Origin: Thiorhodococcus sp.
GTDB taxonomy: Bacteria; Pseudomonadota; Gammaproteobacteria; Chromatiales; Chromatiaceae
Length of the DNA stretch: 42,402 bases
Assembly (NCBI GenBank): GCA_029257385.1
Contig: JARIBS010000017.1
Location: 1 to 42,402 of the forward strand
Reading direction: 5' to 3'
Shown: positions 1 through 9,284 of the stretch, one piece after another
How positions within the stretch are numbered: the stretch's first letter is position 1
How the letters are laid out: every line of letters starts with the position of its first letter
Notes under the pieces: model-generated
What the model was told of the DNA's origin: nothing
Database searches by the model: none
What the model saw: only the letters and a program-made list of their open reading frames with translations
Made by a program: the position numbers and the translations under genes

Positions 1-127
1 TGATCGCGATCAAAACGCGGCGATCAACACGCTCATGGCTGGGGTCGGAACGACCCTCGAACGGGACGTGCGGCGTGCCGCATGATCCCTCCCGGAATCC
101 CCCGGCTTTAGCCGTGGGGAGGTTCAA
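1..127 (+). mobile_element. Right end of an IS200/IS605-family (TnpB-encoding) element
   Basis: The first 127 bases look like the 3' end of an IS200/IS605-type transposon, the rest lying upstream of the window. Three signs agree. The plus strand carries the end of a TnpB reading frame with its RuvC-III motif (2-85). A hairpin follows at 98-120 (TCCCC/GGGGA outer stem, CGGCT/AGCCG inner stem). The sequence then ends in GGTTCAA; TCAA is a right-end cleavage tetranucleotide of this family (known for IS608). Ends of this class lack inverted repeats and target duplications, so the boundary at 127 is inferred. Chromosomal sequence (metZ, convergent) starts immediately after. The left end and any tnpA are not visible. 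Confidence 0.72.
2..85 (+). CDS. tnpB: TnpB RNA-guided nuclease, C-terminal fragment (cut by window edge)
   Basis: An open frame enters from the left edge and ends at TGA 83-85, giving 27 residues that begin DRDQNAAIN. The pattern DRDxNAAxN is the RuvC-III motif of TnpB/OrfB proteins; its Asp is the third catalytic acidic residue of the nuclease site. In these proteins a short, variable, basic tail follows, as here (ends ERDVRRAA). TnpB is an omega-RNA-guided DNA endonuclease, ancestral to Cas12, that favours retention of its transposon. Only the tail is seen, so it is unknown whether the full gene is intact. The frame is too short for routine ORF calling; identification rests on the motif plus the transposon end behind it. 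Confidence 0.7.
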   Translation, partial: DRDQNAAINTLMAGVGTTLERDVRRAA

Positions 128-147
128 AGACCGTCCAGCCCGCGTGT
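86..147 (+). ncRNA. 3' end of a TnpB-associated omega-RNA (reRNA) plus guide, inferred
   Basis: In IS200/IS605 elements the guide RNA of TnpB overlaps the 3' end of tnpB, runs through the right-end hairpin and takes roughly its last 16-20 nt from flanking DNA. Here the hairpin is at 98-120 and the element ends about 127, so the guide would be about 128-147, which is the 3' end of metZ in antisense. The 5' boundary is not determined. The hairpin is seen in the sequence; the RNA is inferred from the family. Confidence 0.4.
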
Positions 148-1395
148 GAGATCGCGCTGGATGTCGGCGACCTCTTCCAGCCCGACGGCAAGCCGCAACA
201 GCCCTTCGCCGATGCCGCACGCGGCCCTTTCTTCTGGCGTGAGCCGACCATGCGTGGTGCTCGCCGGGTGCGTGATGGTGCTCTTGACGTCGCCGAGATT
301 GGCGGTGATCGAGATCATGCGCGTGGCATCGATGACCCGCCAGGCCGCGGCCCGTCCACCGCGCACATCAAAGGCGACAATGCCGCCCCCGCTGCGTTGC
401 TGATCGCCAATCAGCGCATGCTGGGGATGATCAACAAGGCCGGGGTAATAGACCCGCTCCACCGCACTCTGGGTCAGCAGCCAGTCGGCGATCTGGGCCG
501 CGCCCTGAGAGTGCGCGCGCATACGCAGATCAAGCGTTTCAAGCCCTTTGAGAAAGACCCAGGCGTTGAAAGGACTCATCGCCGGTCCGGCCGTGCGCAG
601 GACACCGAAGACTTCCTCTCCAACCAGCGTCTTGTCGCCGATCACCGCCCCGCCTATACAACGCCCCTGTCCGTCGAGAAACTTGGTCGCCGAGTGCAGC
701 ACGATGTCCGCGCCCAACTCCAGCGGGCGCTGAAGCGCGGGCGTACAGAAGCAATTGTCGACCACCAGGAGACACCCATGACGATGGGCAATCTCGGCAA
801 GCCGGCGCAGATCGACCATCTCGGTCAGCGGGTTGGAGGGCGTCTCGCAAAACAGCAGCCGGGTGCGCGAATCGATCGCTGCCTCCCAGGCCTCGAGATC
901 GCTCTGCGCGACATAGGTGGTCTCGATGCCAAAGCGCGCGAGATACTTATTAAACAGCATGGTGGTGCTGCCAAAGATACTGCGCGAGGACAGGATGCGG
1001 TCGCCACTCTTAAGCAGCCCCATGCAAACTGAGAGAATGGCCGCCATGCCCGAGGCGGTCGCGACACAGCGCTCGCCGCCCTCCAGGCTCGCCAGACGCT
1101 CCTCGAAAGCGCGTACCGTCGGGTTGGTGAAGCGCGAGTAGATATTGCCCGCCTGGTCGCCGGAAAATCGCGCGGCAGCCTCCGCCGCGCTCTGAAAGAC
1201 AAAGCTGGAAGTGGTGAAAATCGGCTCACCGTGCTCGCCCTCGGCGGTGCGGCGGTGCCCGACTCTGATGGCGCGGGTCGCGAAACCGGTGTCTGGGTCG
1301 AAATCTTCTGGATCGCTCAAAATCTGGATGTCACTCCGAGTTGTAGAGATCAATGGTGCTCTCGGTGTGCGGGCGCTGGTCTTCTTTGGCGCCAT
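124..1395 (-). CDS. metZ: O-succinylhomoserine sulfhydrylase
   Basis: PLP enzyme of the Cys/Met metabolism family that makes homocysteine from O-succinylhomoserine and sulfide (direct sulfhydrylation). 423 residues. Seen: [13 protein letters not shown] and [15 protein letters not shown] near the N-terminus, [21 protein letters not shown], and the PLP-lysine segment [12 protein letters not shown] with Lys238. The DGQGR stretch is characteristic of MetZ rather than MetB/MetC. Last gene of the block, behind purF, as in pseudomonads. The ATG used overlaps purF by 65 bp; a TTG at 1320 (residue 26), just after the purF stop, is an alternative start giving an N-terminus closer to typical MetZ length. 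The stop codon (124-126) lies inside the adjacent transposon end, yet the C-terminus (LTRGLDGL) matches the usual family length, so the enzyme should be functional. Confidence 0.93.
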   Translation of the reverse strand: MAPKKTSARTPRAPLISTTRSDIQILSDPEDFDPDTGFATRAIRVGHRRTAEGEHGEPIFTTSSFVFQSAAEAAARFSGDQAGNIYSRFTNPTVRAFEERLASLEGGERCVATASGMAAILSVCMGLLKSGDRILSSRSIFGSTTMLFNKYLARFGIETTYVAQSDLEAWEAAIDSRTRLLFCETPSNPLTEMVDLRRLAEIAHRHGCLLVVDNCFCTPALQRPLELGADIVLHSATKFLDGQGRCIGGAVIGDKTLVGEEVFGVLRTAGPAMSPFNAWVFLKGLETLDLRMRAHSQGAAQIADWLLTQSAVERVYYPGLVDHPQHALIGDQQRSGGGIVAFDVRGGRAAAWRVIDATRMISITANLGDVKSTITHPASTTHGRLTPEERAACGIGEGLLRLAVGLEEVADIQRDLTRGLDGL

Positions 1396-2845
1396 CGTTG
1401 CGGCGGGCTTCGAGCGCCTGGAGATACTCGGGCGTCACATCACCCGTGACGTATTTGCCATCGAAGACGGAGGCGTCGAATCGGTCCACATCCGACTTGC
1501 CGCGCTTTTGGACGGCTTCGATCAAGTCTTCGAGATCCTGGAAGATCAGACCATCGGCCCCGAGTCTGCGCGCGACTTCGTCCTCTGAGCGACCGGCCGC
1601 GATCAGCTCGCTGGCGGCGGGCATGTCGATGCCGTAGACGTTGGGATAGCGCACCGGCGGCGCGGCCGAGGCGAAATAGACCCGGCGAGCACCGGCATCG
1701 CGCGCCATCTGGATGATCTGCTGAGAGGTCGTGCCGCGCACGATGGAATCATCGACCAGCAGGACGTTTTTATTGCGAAACTCCAGGTCGATGGCGTTGA
1801 GTTTCTGACGCACCGAGCGCTTGCGCACCGTCTGCCCCGGCATGATGAAGGTGCGCCCGATGTAGCGGTTTTTGATAAAGCCTTCGGTGTATTCGATCCC
1901 GAGCTGATTGGCGAGCTGTAAGGCCGCCGTTCGGCTGGTGTCGGGAATGGGAATCACCACATCGATATCGTGACTGGGCCACTCGCGCTTGATCTTCATG
2001 GCGAGCTTCTGGCCCATGCGCGACCGCGCTTTGTGCACCGAGATCGCATCGATAATGGAGTCTGGACGCGCGAAGTAGACGAACTCGAAAATGCACGGCG
2101 AGAGCACCGGCTGCGGGGCGCACTGGCGTCGATGCAACTGGCCATCAACGGTGATCAGCACCACCTCGCCAGGGGCCACATCAGCGATGAGCTTAAAGCC
2201 GATGGTGTCGAGGGCGACGCTCTCGGAGGCGATCATGTATTCCGTGCCCTGCGGCGTCTCGCGGCTGCCATAGACGAGCGGGCGGATACCGTGCGGATCG
2301 CGGAAACCAAAGACCCCGAAGCCGGGAATCATCGTCACCGCGGCATAACCGCCACGACAGCGCCGATGCACCCCTTCGATAGCGCTAAAGACGTCCTGCT
2401 CGTCGATGCACGGCTTGCCCTGGACCTGGAGTTCGTGAGCGAGGATGTTGAGCAGGATCTCGGAATCGGACTCGGTATTGAGATGGCGCAGATCGCCGAC
2501 GACCAGATCGTGCTTGAGCTCCTCGACATTGATGAGATTGCCGTTGTGCGCCAGCACGATGCCATAGGGCGAATTGACATAGAAGGGCTGCGCTTCGGCC
2601 GAGCTGGCCGCGCCGGCGGTCGGATAGCGCACATGACCGACGCCCATATTGCCGAGCAGTCTGAGCATATGGCGTGTCTGGAACACGTCTTTTGCCAAAC
2701 CGTTGTTCTTGCGCAAGTGCAGCCTGTCTCCCTGGCAGGTCACGATGCCTGCGGCATCCTGACCCCGGTGCTGCAGCACCAGGAGCGCGTCATAGAGCGC
2801 TTGATTGACCGGACTCTTGCCAGCGATTGCGACGATACCGCACAT
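1331..2845 (-). CDS. purF: Amidophosphoribosyltransferase
   Basis: First committed step of purine synthesis: PRPP + glutamine to 5-phosphoribosylamine. I place the start at 2845 so the protein begins MCGIVAIAG. Cys2 then becomes the N-terminal nucleophile of the class II glutaminase domain after Met removal, which an upstream start would block. 504 residues. Glutaminase domain in the first ~235 residues ([30 protein letters not shown]); phosphoribosyltransferase domain after it, with the PRPP loop [14 protein letters not shown] and [15 protein letters not shown]. 62 bp behind cvpA; this pairing is classical. The 3' end overlaps the annotated start of metZ. Confidence 0.96.
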   Translation of the reverse strand: MCGIVAIAGKSPVNQALYDALLVLQHRGQDAAGIVTCQGDRLHLRKNNGLAKDVFQTRHMLRLLGNMGVGHVRYPTAGAASSAEAQPFYVNSPYGIVLAHNGNLINVEELKHDLVVGDLRHLNTESDSEILLNILAHELQVQGKPCIDEQDVFSAIEGVHRRCRGGYAAVTMIPGFGVFGFRDPHGIRPLVYGSRETPQGTEYMIASESVALDTIGFKLIADVAPGEVVLITVDGQLHRRQCAPQPVLSPCIFEFVYFARPDSIIDAISVHKARSRMGQKLAMKIKREWPSHDIDVVIPIPDTSRTAALQLANQLGIEYTEGFIKNRYIGRTFIMPGQTVRKRSVRQKLNAIDLEFRNKNVLLVDDSIVRGTTSQQIIQMARDAGARRVYFASAAPPVRYPNVYGIDMPAASELIAAGRSEDEVARRLGADGLIFQDLEDLIEAVQKRGKSDVDRFDASVFDGKYVTGDVTPEYLQALEARRNDGAKEDQRPHTESTIDLYNSE

Positions 2846-2907
2846 GAGTGATTTAGTCCGCGCCTTGTTTGGCGGCTGCACAGCGTTGATTGGGAGCCAT
2901 CAAAAAG

Positions 2908-3399
2908 TCAGACTTGCTTGAGTCTGAGCTGCAGTTCCTGCGGGACCAAATCGAGCAGCCAGGTGGCGATGCCCTGGAATGTATCGATCAGGCTGGACTC
3001 TTGCCACCAAGGCTCGGCGGGCAAAGGCGTCAGCGCCACCAGAAACACGATCATCGCCACCAGCACCACACCCCGAGCGCCGCCAAACAGCCCCCCGAGC
3101 AGTCGGTCGACACCCGTCAAGCCGACCGTGTTGATAAACGCCGTTAAGACAGCGCCTAAGATGGCGCCGAGTAGGAGCGTCAACAAGACCAATCCAACCG
3201 AAGCCACCGCAATGCGCACCGCAGGCTGAGAGAACTGTGCCGTGAGCAGATCGGCAACATCCTGATGGAAGATCCAGGCAACGATCAACGCCAGAATCCA
3301 GATGCCCAGTGAGAGCACCTCACGCACGAAACCGCGCGCCAGCCCGACCACGGCGGACAGCGCGATGATAGTGATGATGGCGATATCGACCCAGTTCAT
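2908..3399 (-). CDS. cvpA: CvpA family inner-membrane protein
   Basis: 163-residue hydrophobic protein beginning MNWVDIAIITIIALSAVVG with four predicted membrane segments (about residues 3-22, 28-48, 64-90 and 103-125) and a short amphipathic tail. CvpA was named for colicin V production and is linked in enterobacteria to envelope and bile tolerance; its molecular role is not settled. It sits 6 bp after dedD and 62 bp before purF, the standard dedD-cvpA-purF arrangement, so it is probably co-transcribed with both. Length and N-terminus fit the family. Confidence 0.9.
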   Translation of the reverse strand: MNWVDIAIITIIALSAVVGLARGFVREVLSLGIWILALIVAWIFHQDVADLLTAQFSQPAVRIAVASVGLVLLTLLLGAILGAVLTAFINTVGLTGVDRLLGGLFGGARGVVLVAMIVFLVALTPLPAEPWWQESSLIDTFQGIATWLLDLVPQELQLRLKQV

Positions 3400-3405
3400 A
3401 ACGTG

Positions 3406-4098
3406 CTAGGGATAGCGATGTATCAAGGTGTCGAGCTTCTGTCGCTCTCTTAACGTGGCGGCGGTGCGTTCGGCGCTCTTGCGACTCGTCTCCGGTCCTA
3501 CGCGCACCCGAAAGTAGCGCTTGCCCCTGACCTGGGCCTGCTCGACAAAGGCCGTGAAACCCGCGCTCTTGAGCTTTTCGGCAAGCCCATCGGCCGATGC
3601 GGACGAGCCGAAACTGGCGACCTGCACCACCCAAGAGGGAACGGCATCGTCGCGCGCGCGCGGCGGCGGTGTGGAGGCGACGGCGGCCCTCCTGGGCGGG
3701 GAGGCTGCTGGCGTCTCAGATGGCGCGCGTCTCGGCGGCGTGGCGGGCGGCGCCGGTCGTGGCGGCGCGGGTGCAGATGCGGATGCGGATGGTGCCACGT
3801 CAGGGGGCGCTGCGGGCGCGGTGCCGAGCTGACCCGGCTGGCCCTCAAGCACAATCGACTCACCAGGCTCGTATGGCTCTGACAGCAGGTCGGACTCGAC
3901 GGTGAACGCACCGGGGTCTTCGGCGAATTGATCCGGGTCGAGAACGAAGTCATCCTCAAAAAGCGGCTCGTCTGGGAGCAATGCCTGCCCTTCGCGTGGC
4001 GCCAGTGAGTCATCCTCAAACAACATGGGCACCAGAATCACCGCCAGGGAGACGATGACGACCGCGCCCACTAAACGTCTCTTAGCTCCTTCATCCAT
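3406..4098 (-). CDS. dedD: SPOR-domain cell-division protein (DedD-like)
   Basis: 230 residues. Short cytoplasmic N-terminus (MDEGAKRR), one membrane anchor (about residues 9-26, LVGAVVIVSLAVILVPMLF), a long Pro/Ala/Ser-rich linker of low complexity (about 90-150), then a C-terminal SPOR domain (about 153-230, starting SWVVQVASF). SPOR domains bind denuded glycan strands at the septum, so this is a division-site periplasmic protein, like E. coli DedD. The ATG at 4098 has a good ribosome site (AGGTGA). The linker is a flexible spacer and its bias is normal for such proteins. Confidence 0.87.
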   Translation of the reverse strand: MDEGAKRRLVGAVVIVSLAVILVPMLFEDDSLAPREGQALLPDEPLFEDDFVLDPDQFAEDPGAFTVESDLLSEPYEPGESIVLEGQPGQLGTAPAAPPDVAPSASASAPAPPRPAPPATPPRRAPSETPAASPPRRAAVASTPPPRARDDAVPSWVVQVASFGSSASADGLAEKLKSAGFTAFVEQAQVRGKRYFRVRVGPETSRKSAERTAATLRERQKLDTLIHRYP

Positions 4099-4195
4099 CA
4101 GTAATCACCTGGTTGCGGAGTGCTTAGACAAGCACCCGCGCGTTGGAAAGTCCGTCGCTCGGGGTCAGCGCGAGTATAACCCGCGACAGGCTCGA

Positions 4196-5506
4196 TCAGG
4201 TATCGGCGCAATAGCGTAATGCCTCGCCCACGGTCGTGAAAGACCCCAGCACCAGTAGACAATCACCGGGCGCGGAGGCGGCCAGTGCGGCATCGATCGC
4301 TTGTGCGACATCGGCGCAGTGATGCGCGCGGGCGTGCGGCTGGAGCAGCGTTTGCAGACGTGCGCCGAGTGTTTCGAGCGGCATCGCGCGCGGATCGTCG
4401 CTCTGGGTAAGATACCATTCCTGAACGCAGTCTAGCAGCGGATGTACGATCGTCTCTGGCTCTTTGTCTGAAAGCAGCGCGATAACCGCACGGATCGCCC
4501 CGGTGTGCTGAAAGGCGCCGAGATTGCCCGCCAGCGCCTGTGCGGCCTCACCGTTATGGGCAACATCCAGAATCAGCGTCACCGTGCCGGGGATCACCTG
4601 GAAGCGCCCGGCCAACTGGGCGCGTTGCAGACCGATGCGCAGCGCGTTGGCCGCCAGCGGCAGGCGATCATGCAGACACTCGAGCGCAGTGACCGCCGCC
4701 GCTGCATTATCGAGCTGAAAGCCTCCGCGCAGCACCGGTATCGGCAAGCTGAGCCGCTGCCCCCCCTGCCCGCGCAGCATCCAGCCGGCGGCGCTGTGCT
4801 CGTGTGCGATTTCATGCCCGAGCTGGATCGGACAGGCCCCGATACGCTCGGCCTCGCGACGCAGTGCTTGCGGCGCATCCCGCTGACCGATGATCGCAGG
4901 CCGTCCAGCGCGGAAGATGCCGGCCTTCTCGAGGGCGATCTCATCGAGCGTCTCGCCCAGCCAGGCAGTATGATCGAGACCGATGCTGGTCACCACCGAG
5001 ACATCCGCATCGATCATGTTGACCGCATCGAGCCGACCGCCGAGACCGACTTCGAGCACGGCCAGATCCGGGCGTTCATGGCGAAAGATGTCCAGCGCGG
5101 CGAGTGCGCCGAACTCGAAATAGGTCAAGGTGATTTCTTGGCGCGCCCGATCGATGCGCTCGAACGCCTCGCACAGACGTGCATCGCAGACGGGTTCGCC
5201 GCCCACACGCACACGCTCGTTGTAACGCAGCAGATGTGGCGAGGTGTAGCTCGCGCAGACGTATCCGCCCGCCAGGACCATCGCCTCAATCATGGCGACA
5301 CAAGAGCCTTTGCCATTCGTCCCGCCAACGGTGATGACCGGGAAGGGCAACGGCGTGGGACACAGCCGACCCCAGACGGTGGCGACGCGCTCCAGGCCGA
5401 GATCCATCTGTTTGGGGTGCAGCGTGATTTGCCATGCGAGCCAGGCATCGAGCGTTGGGAAACGCGCCTGAGCGCCGTCAGCGTCTGGTAAAGGCTCTGA
5501 ACTCAC
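4196..5506 (-). CDS. folC: Dihydrofolate synthase / folylpolyglutamate synthase
   Basis: Mur-ligase-type enzyme that adds glutamate to dihydropteroate and later extends folate with more glutamates. 436 residues, normal length. Seen: the family N-terminus LDAWLAWQITLHPKQMDLGLERV, P-loop ITVGGTNGKGSCVAMIEAM (about 59-77), the SYTSPHLLRYNERVRV segment, and the second-domain motif LILDVAHN. The start is GTG at 5504-5506, preceded by AGGTG at suitable spacing. It lies between accD and dedD, the conserved gammaproteobacterial order. Confidence 0.94.
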   Translation of the reverse strand: MSSEPLPDADGAQARFPTLDAWLAWQITLHPKQMDLGLERVATVWGRLCPTPLPFPVITVGGTNGKGSCVAMIEAMVLAGGYVCASYTSPHLLRYNERVRVGGEPVCDARLCEAFERIDRARQEITLTYFEFGALAALDIFRHERPDLAVLEVGLGGRLDAVNMIDADVSVVTSIGLDHTAWLGETLDEIALEKAGIFRAGRPAIIGQRDAPQALRREAERIGACPIQLGHEIAHEHSAAGWMLRGQGGQRLSLPIPVLRGGFQLDNAAAAVTALECLHDRLPLAANALRIGLQRAQLAGRFQVIPGTVTLILDVAHNGEAAQALAGNLGAFQHTGAIRAVIALLSDKEPETIVHPLLDCVQEWYLTQSDDPRAMPLETLGARLQTLLQPHARAHHCADVAQAIDAALAASAPGDCLLVLGSFTTVGEALRYCADT

Positions 5507-5594
5507 CGAAGCACCTGCGGGTCGGGTTGGTTCGACACGAACGGGCTTGGCGCTTTGCAGTGATGCCGATCAGATGCGTCCATCACGCGCTGTT

Positions 5595-6500
5595 TTAGAC
5601 CACAACGACAGCGCGACAGTAACGCGGACGCGCAGTCAGGATCGCCAGGAGATCGGCGATGCGCTCACGCAGATCGCGCCGATCGAGAATCATATCCAGG
5701 GCGCCCTTCTCCATCAAAAACTCGCTGCGCTGAAACCCCTCGGGCAGTTTCTCGCGCACCGTCTGCTCAATGACCCTGGGTCCGGCGAAGCCGATGAGCG
5801 CATTGGGTTCGGCGATGTTGAGATCACCGAGCATGGCCAGGCTCGCCGACACGCCGCCCATGGTCGGGTCCGTCAACACCGAGACGAAAGGCAGCGCCCG
5901 CTCGCGCAGTTTGCCGAGCGCCGCGCTGGTCTTGGCCATTTGCATCAATGAAAAAAGGCTTTCCTGCATGCGCGCGCCGCCGCTCGCGGAGAAGCAGACA
6001 TAGGGGCAATCTTGCTCAAGCGCTGCGTCCACCCCGCGCACGAAACGCTCGCCGACGACCGATCCCATCGAGCCTGCCATGAACTCGAACTCGAACGCCG
6101 CGGCGACGATGGGCGCATCCTTGAGCAGACCGCGCATGACGATCAGGGCTTCTTTCTCGGATGACTGCTTCTGCGCCTGGACGAGGCGATCCCGATATCT
6201 CTTCAAATCCTTGAACTTGAGCGGGTCCAGCGACTCCAGCGCCTCGCCGATCTCCTCGGTCGCTTCAGGGTCGAGAAACGCCTCGAGACGCTTGCGCGCG
6301 CTCAGACGATTATGATGGCTGCACTTGGGACAGACTTCGAGATTGCGCTCGAGTTCGGCCCGGTAGAGGATCGCGTGACAGCCGGGGCACTTGGCCCAAA
6401 CGCCTTCCGGCACCGCGCGCTTGGTGCTGGCCTCGATGCGAATGCGGCTCGGGATGAGCTTCTCGAACCAACTCTTGCCCTTGTCCATCGCCTGTTTCAT
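5595..6500 (-). CDS. accD: Acetyl-CoA carboxylase carboxyltransferase subunit beta
   Basis: Beta subunit of the carboxyltransferase half of acetyl-CoA carboxylase; with AccA it moves CO2 from biotin to acetyl-CoA to make malonyl-CoA. 301 residues. An N-terminal four-cysteine zinc finger is visible (Cys38, Cys41, Cys57, Cys60), followed by the crotonase-like domain ([63 protein letters not shown]). Start ATG 6500 with AGGTGG upstream; an in-frame Met at residue 5 is an alternative. 47 bp after trpA. Confidence 0.95.
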   Translation of the reverse strand: MKQAMDKGKSWFEKLIPSRIRIEASTKRAVPEGVWAKCPGCHAILYRAELERNLEVCPKCSHHNRLSARKRLEAFLDPEATEEIGEALESLDPLKFKDLKRYRDRLVQAQKQSSEKEALIVMRGLLKDAPIVAAAFEFEFMAGSMGSVVGERFVRGVDAALEQDCPYVCFSASGGARMQESLFSLMQMAKTSAALGKLRERALPFVSVLTDPTMGGVSASLAMLGDLNIAEPNALIGFAGPRVIEQTVREKLPEGFQRSEFLMEKGALDMILDRRDLRERIADLLAILTARPRYCRAVVVV

Positions 6501-6547
6501 GTGCCACCTGCTTCAATCTGGGTCTGCTGGAGGAGGGAGAATGCCGA

Positions 6548-7360
6548 TCAGGTGCTGGGTGTGTCGATTGCGGTACGCAGCGTCGCGAGAAAATCGGCGA
6601 TCGTCTCTGGAATGCGCTCGGGTGTTTCAACCAGCGCCTCGATACGGCTCACCAGGGCGCTGCCGACGATGACGGCATCGGCCACTTGAGCGACACGCGC
6701 GGCCGTCTCAGCGTCGCTGATCCCGAAACCGACACCGACCGGCAGCGGGATGATGGATTTAATGGTGGCGACATGCCTGGCGACATCGTCAGTATCCAAA
6801 TGTGCGGCGCCGGTCACGCCCTTGATCGAGACATAGTAGACGAAACCGGATGCCAGCTCGCCGATCAGGGCGATCCGCGCCTCGGTGGAGGTCGGCGCGA
6901 GCAGATACACCAGGTCCACTCCCTGGGCCTTCATCAGCGACACCAGCTCATGGCCTTCTTCCGGCGGCAGGTCCACAATCAAAACGCCATCCACACCGGC
7001 CGCCTGGGCCTGTTGGGAGAACGCCGCATAGCCCATGATTTCGATCGGGTTGAGATAGCCCATCAGGACCACTGGCGTCTGTGCATCGCACTCGCGGAAC
7101 GCACGCACCATGGCGAGGACATCGATCAGTCGCACACCCTTGGCGAGCGCACGCTCGGTGGCGCGCTGTATGACCGGGCCATCGGCTATGGGATCAGAGA
7201 ACGGCACACCCAGCTCGATGATATCGACCCCGGCGGCGACCATCGCGTGCATCAGGGCGACGGTCGTCTCTGGGCTTGGGTCGCCAGCGGTCACGAAAGG
7301 AATGAGCGCGGTGCGGCCTTGCTGTTTCAACTGCTCGAATCGTGCGGCGATACGGCTCAT
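6548..7360 (-). CDS. trpA: Tryptophan synthase alpha subunit
   Basis: Cleaves indole-3-glycerol phosphate to indole and glyceraldehyde 3-phosphate; the indole is channelled to TrpB. 270 residues. The catalytic acids sit at the canonical positions Glu49 ([11 protein letters not shown]) and Asp60 (IADGPVIQ). Phosphate-binding glycine segments GVGFGIS and VIVGSALV are near the C-terminus. Its ATG overlaps the trpB stop by 4 bp (ATGA), so translation is likely coupled, which suits the alpha2-beta2 complex. Confidence 0.96.
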   Translation of the reverse strand: MSRIAARFEQLKQQGRTALIPFVTAGDPSPETTVALMHAMVAAGVDIIELGVPFSDPIADGPVIQRATERALAKGVRLIDVLAMVRAFRECDAQTPVVLMGYLNPIEIMGYAAFSQQAQAAGVDGVLIVDLPPEEGHELVSLMKAQGVDLVYLLAPTSTEARIALIGELASGFVYYVSIKGVTGAAHLDTDDVARHVATIKSIIPLPVGVGFGISDAETAARVAQVADAVIVGSALVSRIEALVETPERIPETIADFLATLRTAIDTPST

Positions 7361-8607
7361 AAGACCAACCCGTCGTGACGTGCGACCGTGTGCATGTCTT
7401 TGTCTCCGCGCCCGGACAGGTTGATCAGAATCGTCTGATCCGTGCGCATGGTGGGCGCGAGCTTGTGCGCATAGGCCAGTGCGTGGCTGGACTCCAGCGC
7501 CGGGATGATCCCCTCGGTTCGGGTCAGGTGATGGAAGGCACTGAGCGCCTCATCATCGGTGATCGAATCGTAATGGGCGCGTCCGCTGTCCTTGAGCCAG
7601 GCATGCTCAGGGCCGACGCCAGGGTAGTCGAGACCAGCCGAAATGGAGTGGGTCTCGATGATCTGTCCGTTGGAATCTTCCATCAGATAGGTGCGATTGC
7701 CATGCAGGACACCCGGCTTACCGGCACAGAGCGGGGCGGCATGATGACCGCTCGGCAACCCCTCGCCTGCGGCCTCGACGCCGTGGATGGCAACTTCGGC
7801 ATCATTGATGAACGGATAAAATAGCCCGATGGCGTTTGATCCGCCCCCGACACAGGCCACCAGCGCATCCGGCAGACGCCCGGTGCGCTCAAGCATCTGT
7901 GCGCGTGCCTCCCGACCGATGACGGCCTGAAAGTCGCGCACCATCATCGGATAGGGATGCGGACCGGCGACCGTTCCGATGATATAGAAGGTGTTGTCGA
8001 CGTTGGTGACCCAGTCGCGCATCGCCTCGTTGAGCGCATCCTTGAGGGTGCGCGAACCGGACTTGACGGCGACCACCTCAGCACCCAGCAGACGCATCCG
8101 GTACACGTTGGCCTCTTGACGGGCGATGTCGACCTCGCCCATATAGACCACGCATTCAAGTCCCAGCCGAGCGGCCACGGTGGCGCTGGCGACGCCGTGC
8201 TGACCGGCTCCGGTTTCGGCGATGATGCGCGTCTTGCCCATACGCCGGGCGAGCAATGCCTGCCCGACCGTATTGTTGACCTTGTGCGCGCCGGTGTGAT
8301 TGAGATCCTCGCGCTTGAGAAAGATCTGGGCGCCGCCGAGTTCACGGCTCCAGCGCTCGGCGTGATAGATCGCCGACGGGCGTCCGACATAATCGCGCAG
8401 GTCCGCGTCGAGTTCGGCCTGGAACTCGGGATCGGTGCGGCAGCGTTCATAGGCCAGACGCAACTCCTCAAGCGGGTACATCAGGGTCTCGGGGACGAAC
8501 ATCCCGCCATAAGGTCCGAAGTGACCCGCCGCATCCGGCATCTCGTAGACCGCATCGTGCCCCGGCTTCTGGCCGAGCGCATGGTTGTCATCGGCGTGTG
8601 TCGCCAT
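7357..8607 (-). CDS. trpB: Tryptophan synthase beta subunit
   Basis: PLP enzyme condensing indole with serine to give tryptophan. 416 residues. Seen: [22 protein letters not shown] at the N-terminus, the PLP motif [15 protein letters not shown] with Lys109, [21 protein letters not shown], and the phosphate cradle [10 protein letters not shown]. Start ATG 8607 with AGAGGT upstream. The start overlaps the trpF end by 20 bp and the stop overlaps trpA by 4 bp, so trpFBA is one translationally coupled unit. Confidence 0.97.
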   Translation of the reverse strand: MATHADDNHALGQKPGHDAVYEMPDAAGHFGPYGGMFVPETLMYPLEELRLAYERCRTDPEFQAELDADLRDYVGRPSAIYHAERWSRELGGAQIFLKREDLNHTGAHKVNNTVGQALLARRMGKTRIIAETGAGQHGVASATVAARLGLECVVYMGEVDIARQEANVYRMRLLGAEVVAVKSGSRTLKDALNEAMRDWVTNVDNTFYIIGTVAGPHPYPMMVRDFQAVIGREARAQMLERTGRLPDALVACVGGGSNAIGLFYPFINDAEVAIHGVEAAGEGLPSGHHAAPLCAGKPGVLHGNRTYLMEDSNGQIIETHSISAGLDYPGVGPEHAWLKDSGRAHYDSITDDEALSAFHHLTRTEGIIPALESSHALAYAHKLAPTMRTDQTILINLSGRGDKDMHTVARHDGLVL

Positions 8608-9220
8608 CTCTTACCTCTTGCATGAAGGCGAAAATCAGTTCCGCGTCTTTGATGCCTTTGGCCGACTCGACACCGCCACTGACATCGACACCATAGGGTC
8701 GTACCTGGTCAATGGCCATGGCGACATTGGAGGCGTCGAGTCCGCCGGCCAGGATGATATCCGGGGCGATGGACTGGGGAATCCGGTCCCAATCGAAGCG
8801 CTGTCCGGTGCCGCCCGCGCGACCCGGCTGAAAGGTGTCCAGTAGCAGACCATCGGCCCCCGCATAGTGTTCCCGCTGTGCGTACAGATCGATACCGGGG
8901 CGCATCCGCAGCGCCTTGATCCAGCGCCGCCCGAAACTGGCACAAAACGCCGGGGACTCATCGCCATGGAACTGGAGCAGATCGAGCGCAACCCGCTGTA
9001 ATGTCGCCTCGACCGCGTCTGAGGTGGCATCGACGAACAGCCCGACCGTCGTCACGAAAGGCGGCAGGGACGCGCACAGACCGGCTGCCTGCTCTGGTGT
9101 GACGGCACGCGCACTGGGCGGATAGAACACGAAGCCAAGTGCGTCGGCCCCGCCGGCGACAGCCGTCTTGACGTCACAGGTGCGTGTCAAACCGCAGATT
9201 TTAACCCGGGTGCGGATCAT
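8588..9220 (-). CDS. trpF: Phosphoribosylanthranilate isomerase
   Basis: Converts N-(5'-phosphoribosyl)anthranilate to the carboxyphenylamino-deoxyribulose phosphate in tryptophan synthesis. 210 residues, a single TIM barrel. Catalytic Cys lies in VKICGLTR (residues 6-13); the catalytic Asp is in [21 protein letters not shown]; late phosphate-binding segments are [11 protein letters not shown] and [16 protein letters not shown]. First of the overlapping trp genes, 64 bp after truA. Confidence 0.95.
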   Translation of the reverse strand: MIRTRVKICGLTRTCDVKTAVAGGADALGFVFYPPSARAVTPEQAAGLCASLPPFVTTVGLFVDATSDAVEATLQRVALDLLQFHGDESPAFCASFGRRWIKALRMRPGIDLYAQREHYAGADGLLLDTFQPGRAGGTGQRFDWDRIPQSIAPDIILAGGLDASNVAMAIDQVRPYGVDVSGGVESAKGIKDAELIFAFMQEVRDGDTRR

Positions 9221-9284
9221 AGGCGAACATACTTGGAGCGAAACGGCATGAATTCAAAGTGAAAGCGTCTGGCGGGTCTGCTGA

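Noticed and set aside
3660-3830. G/C-rich low-complexity stretch considered as a DNA repeat or insertion
   Set aside because: It encodes the Pro/Ala linker of the SPOR protein, which is commonly of this kind.
4505-5491. 328-codon open frame on the plus strand inside folC
   Set aside because: Reverse shadow of folC; no recognisable domains.
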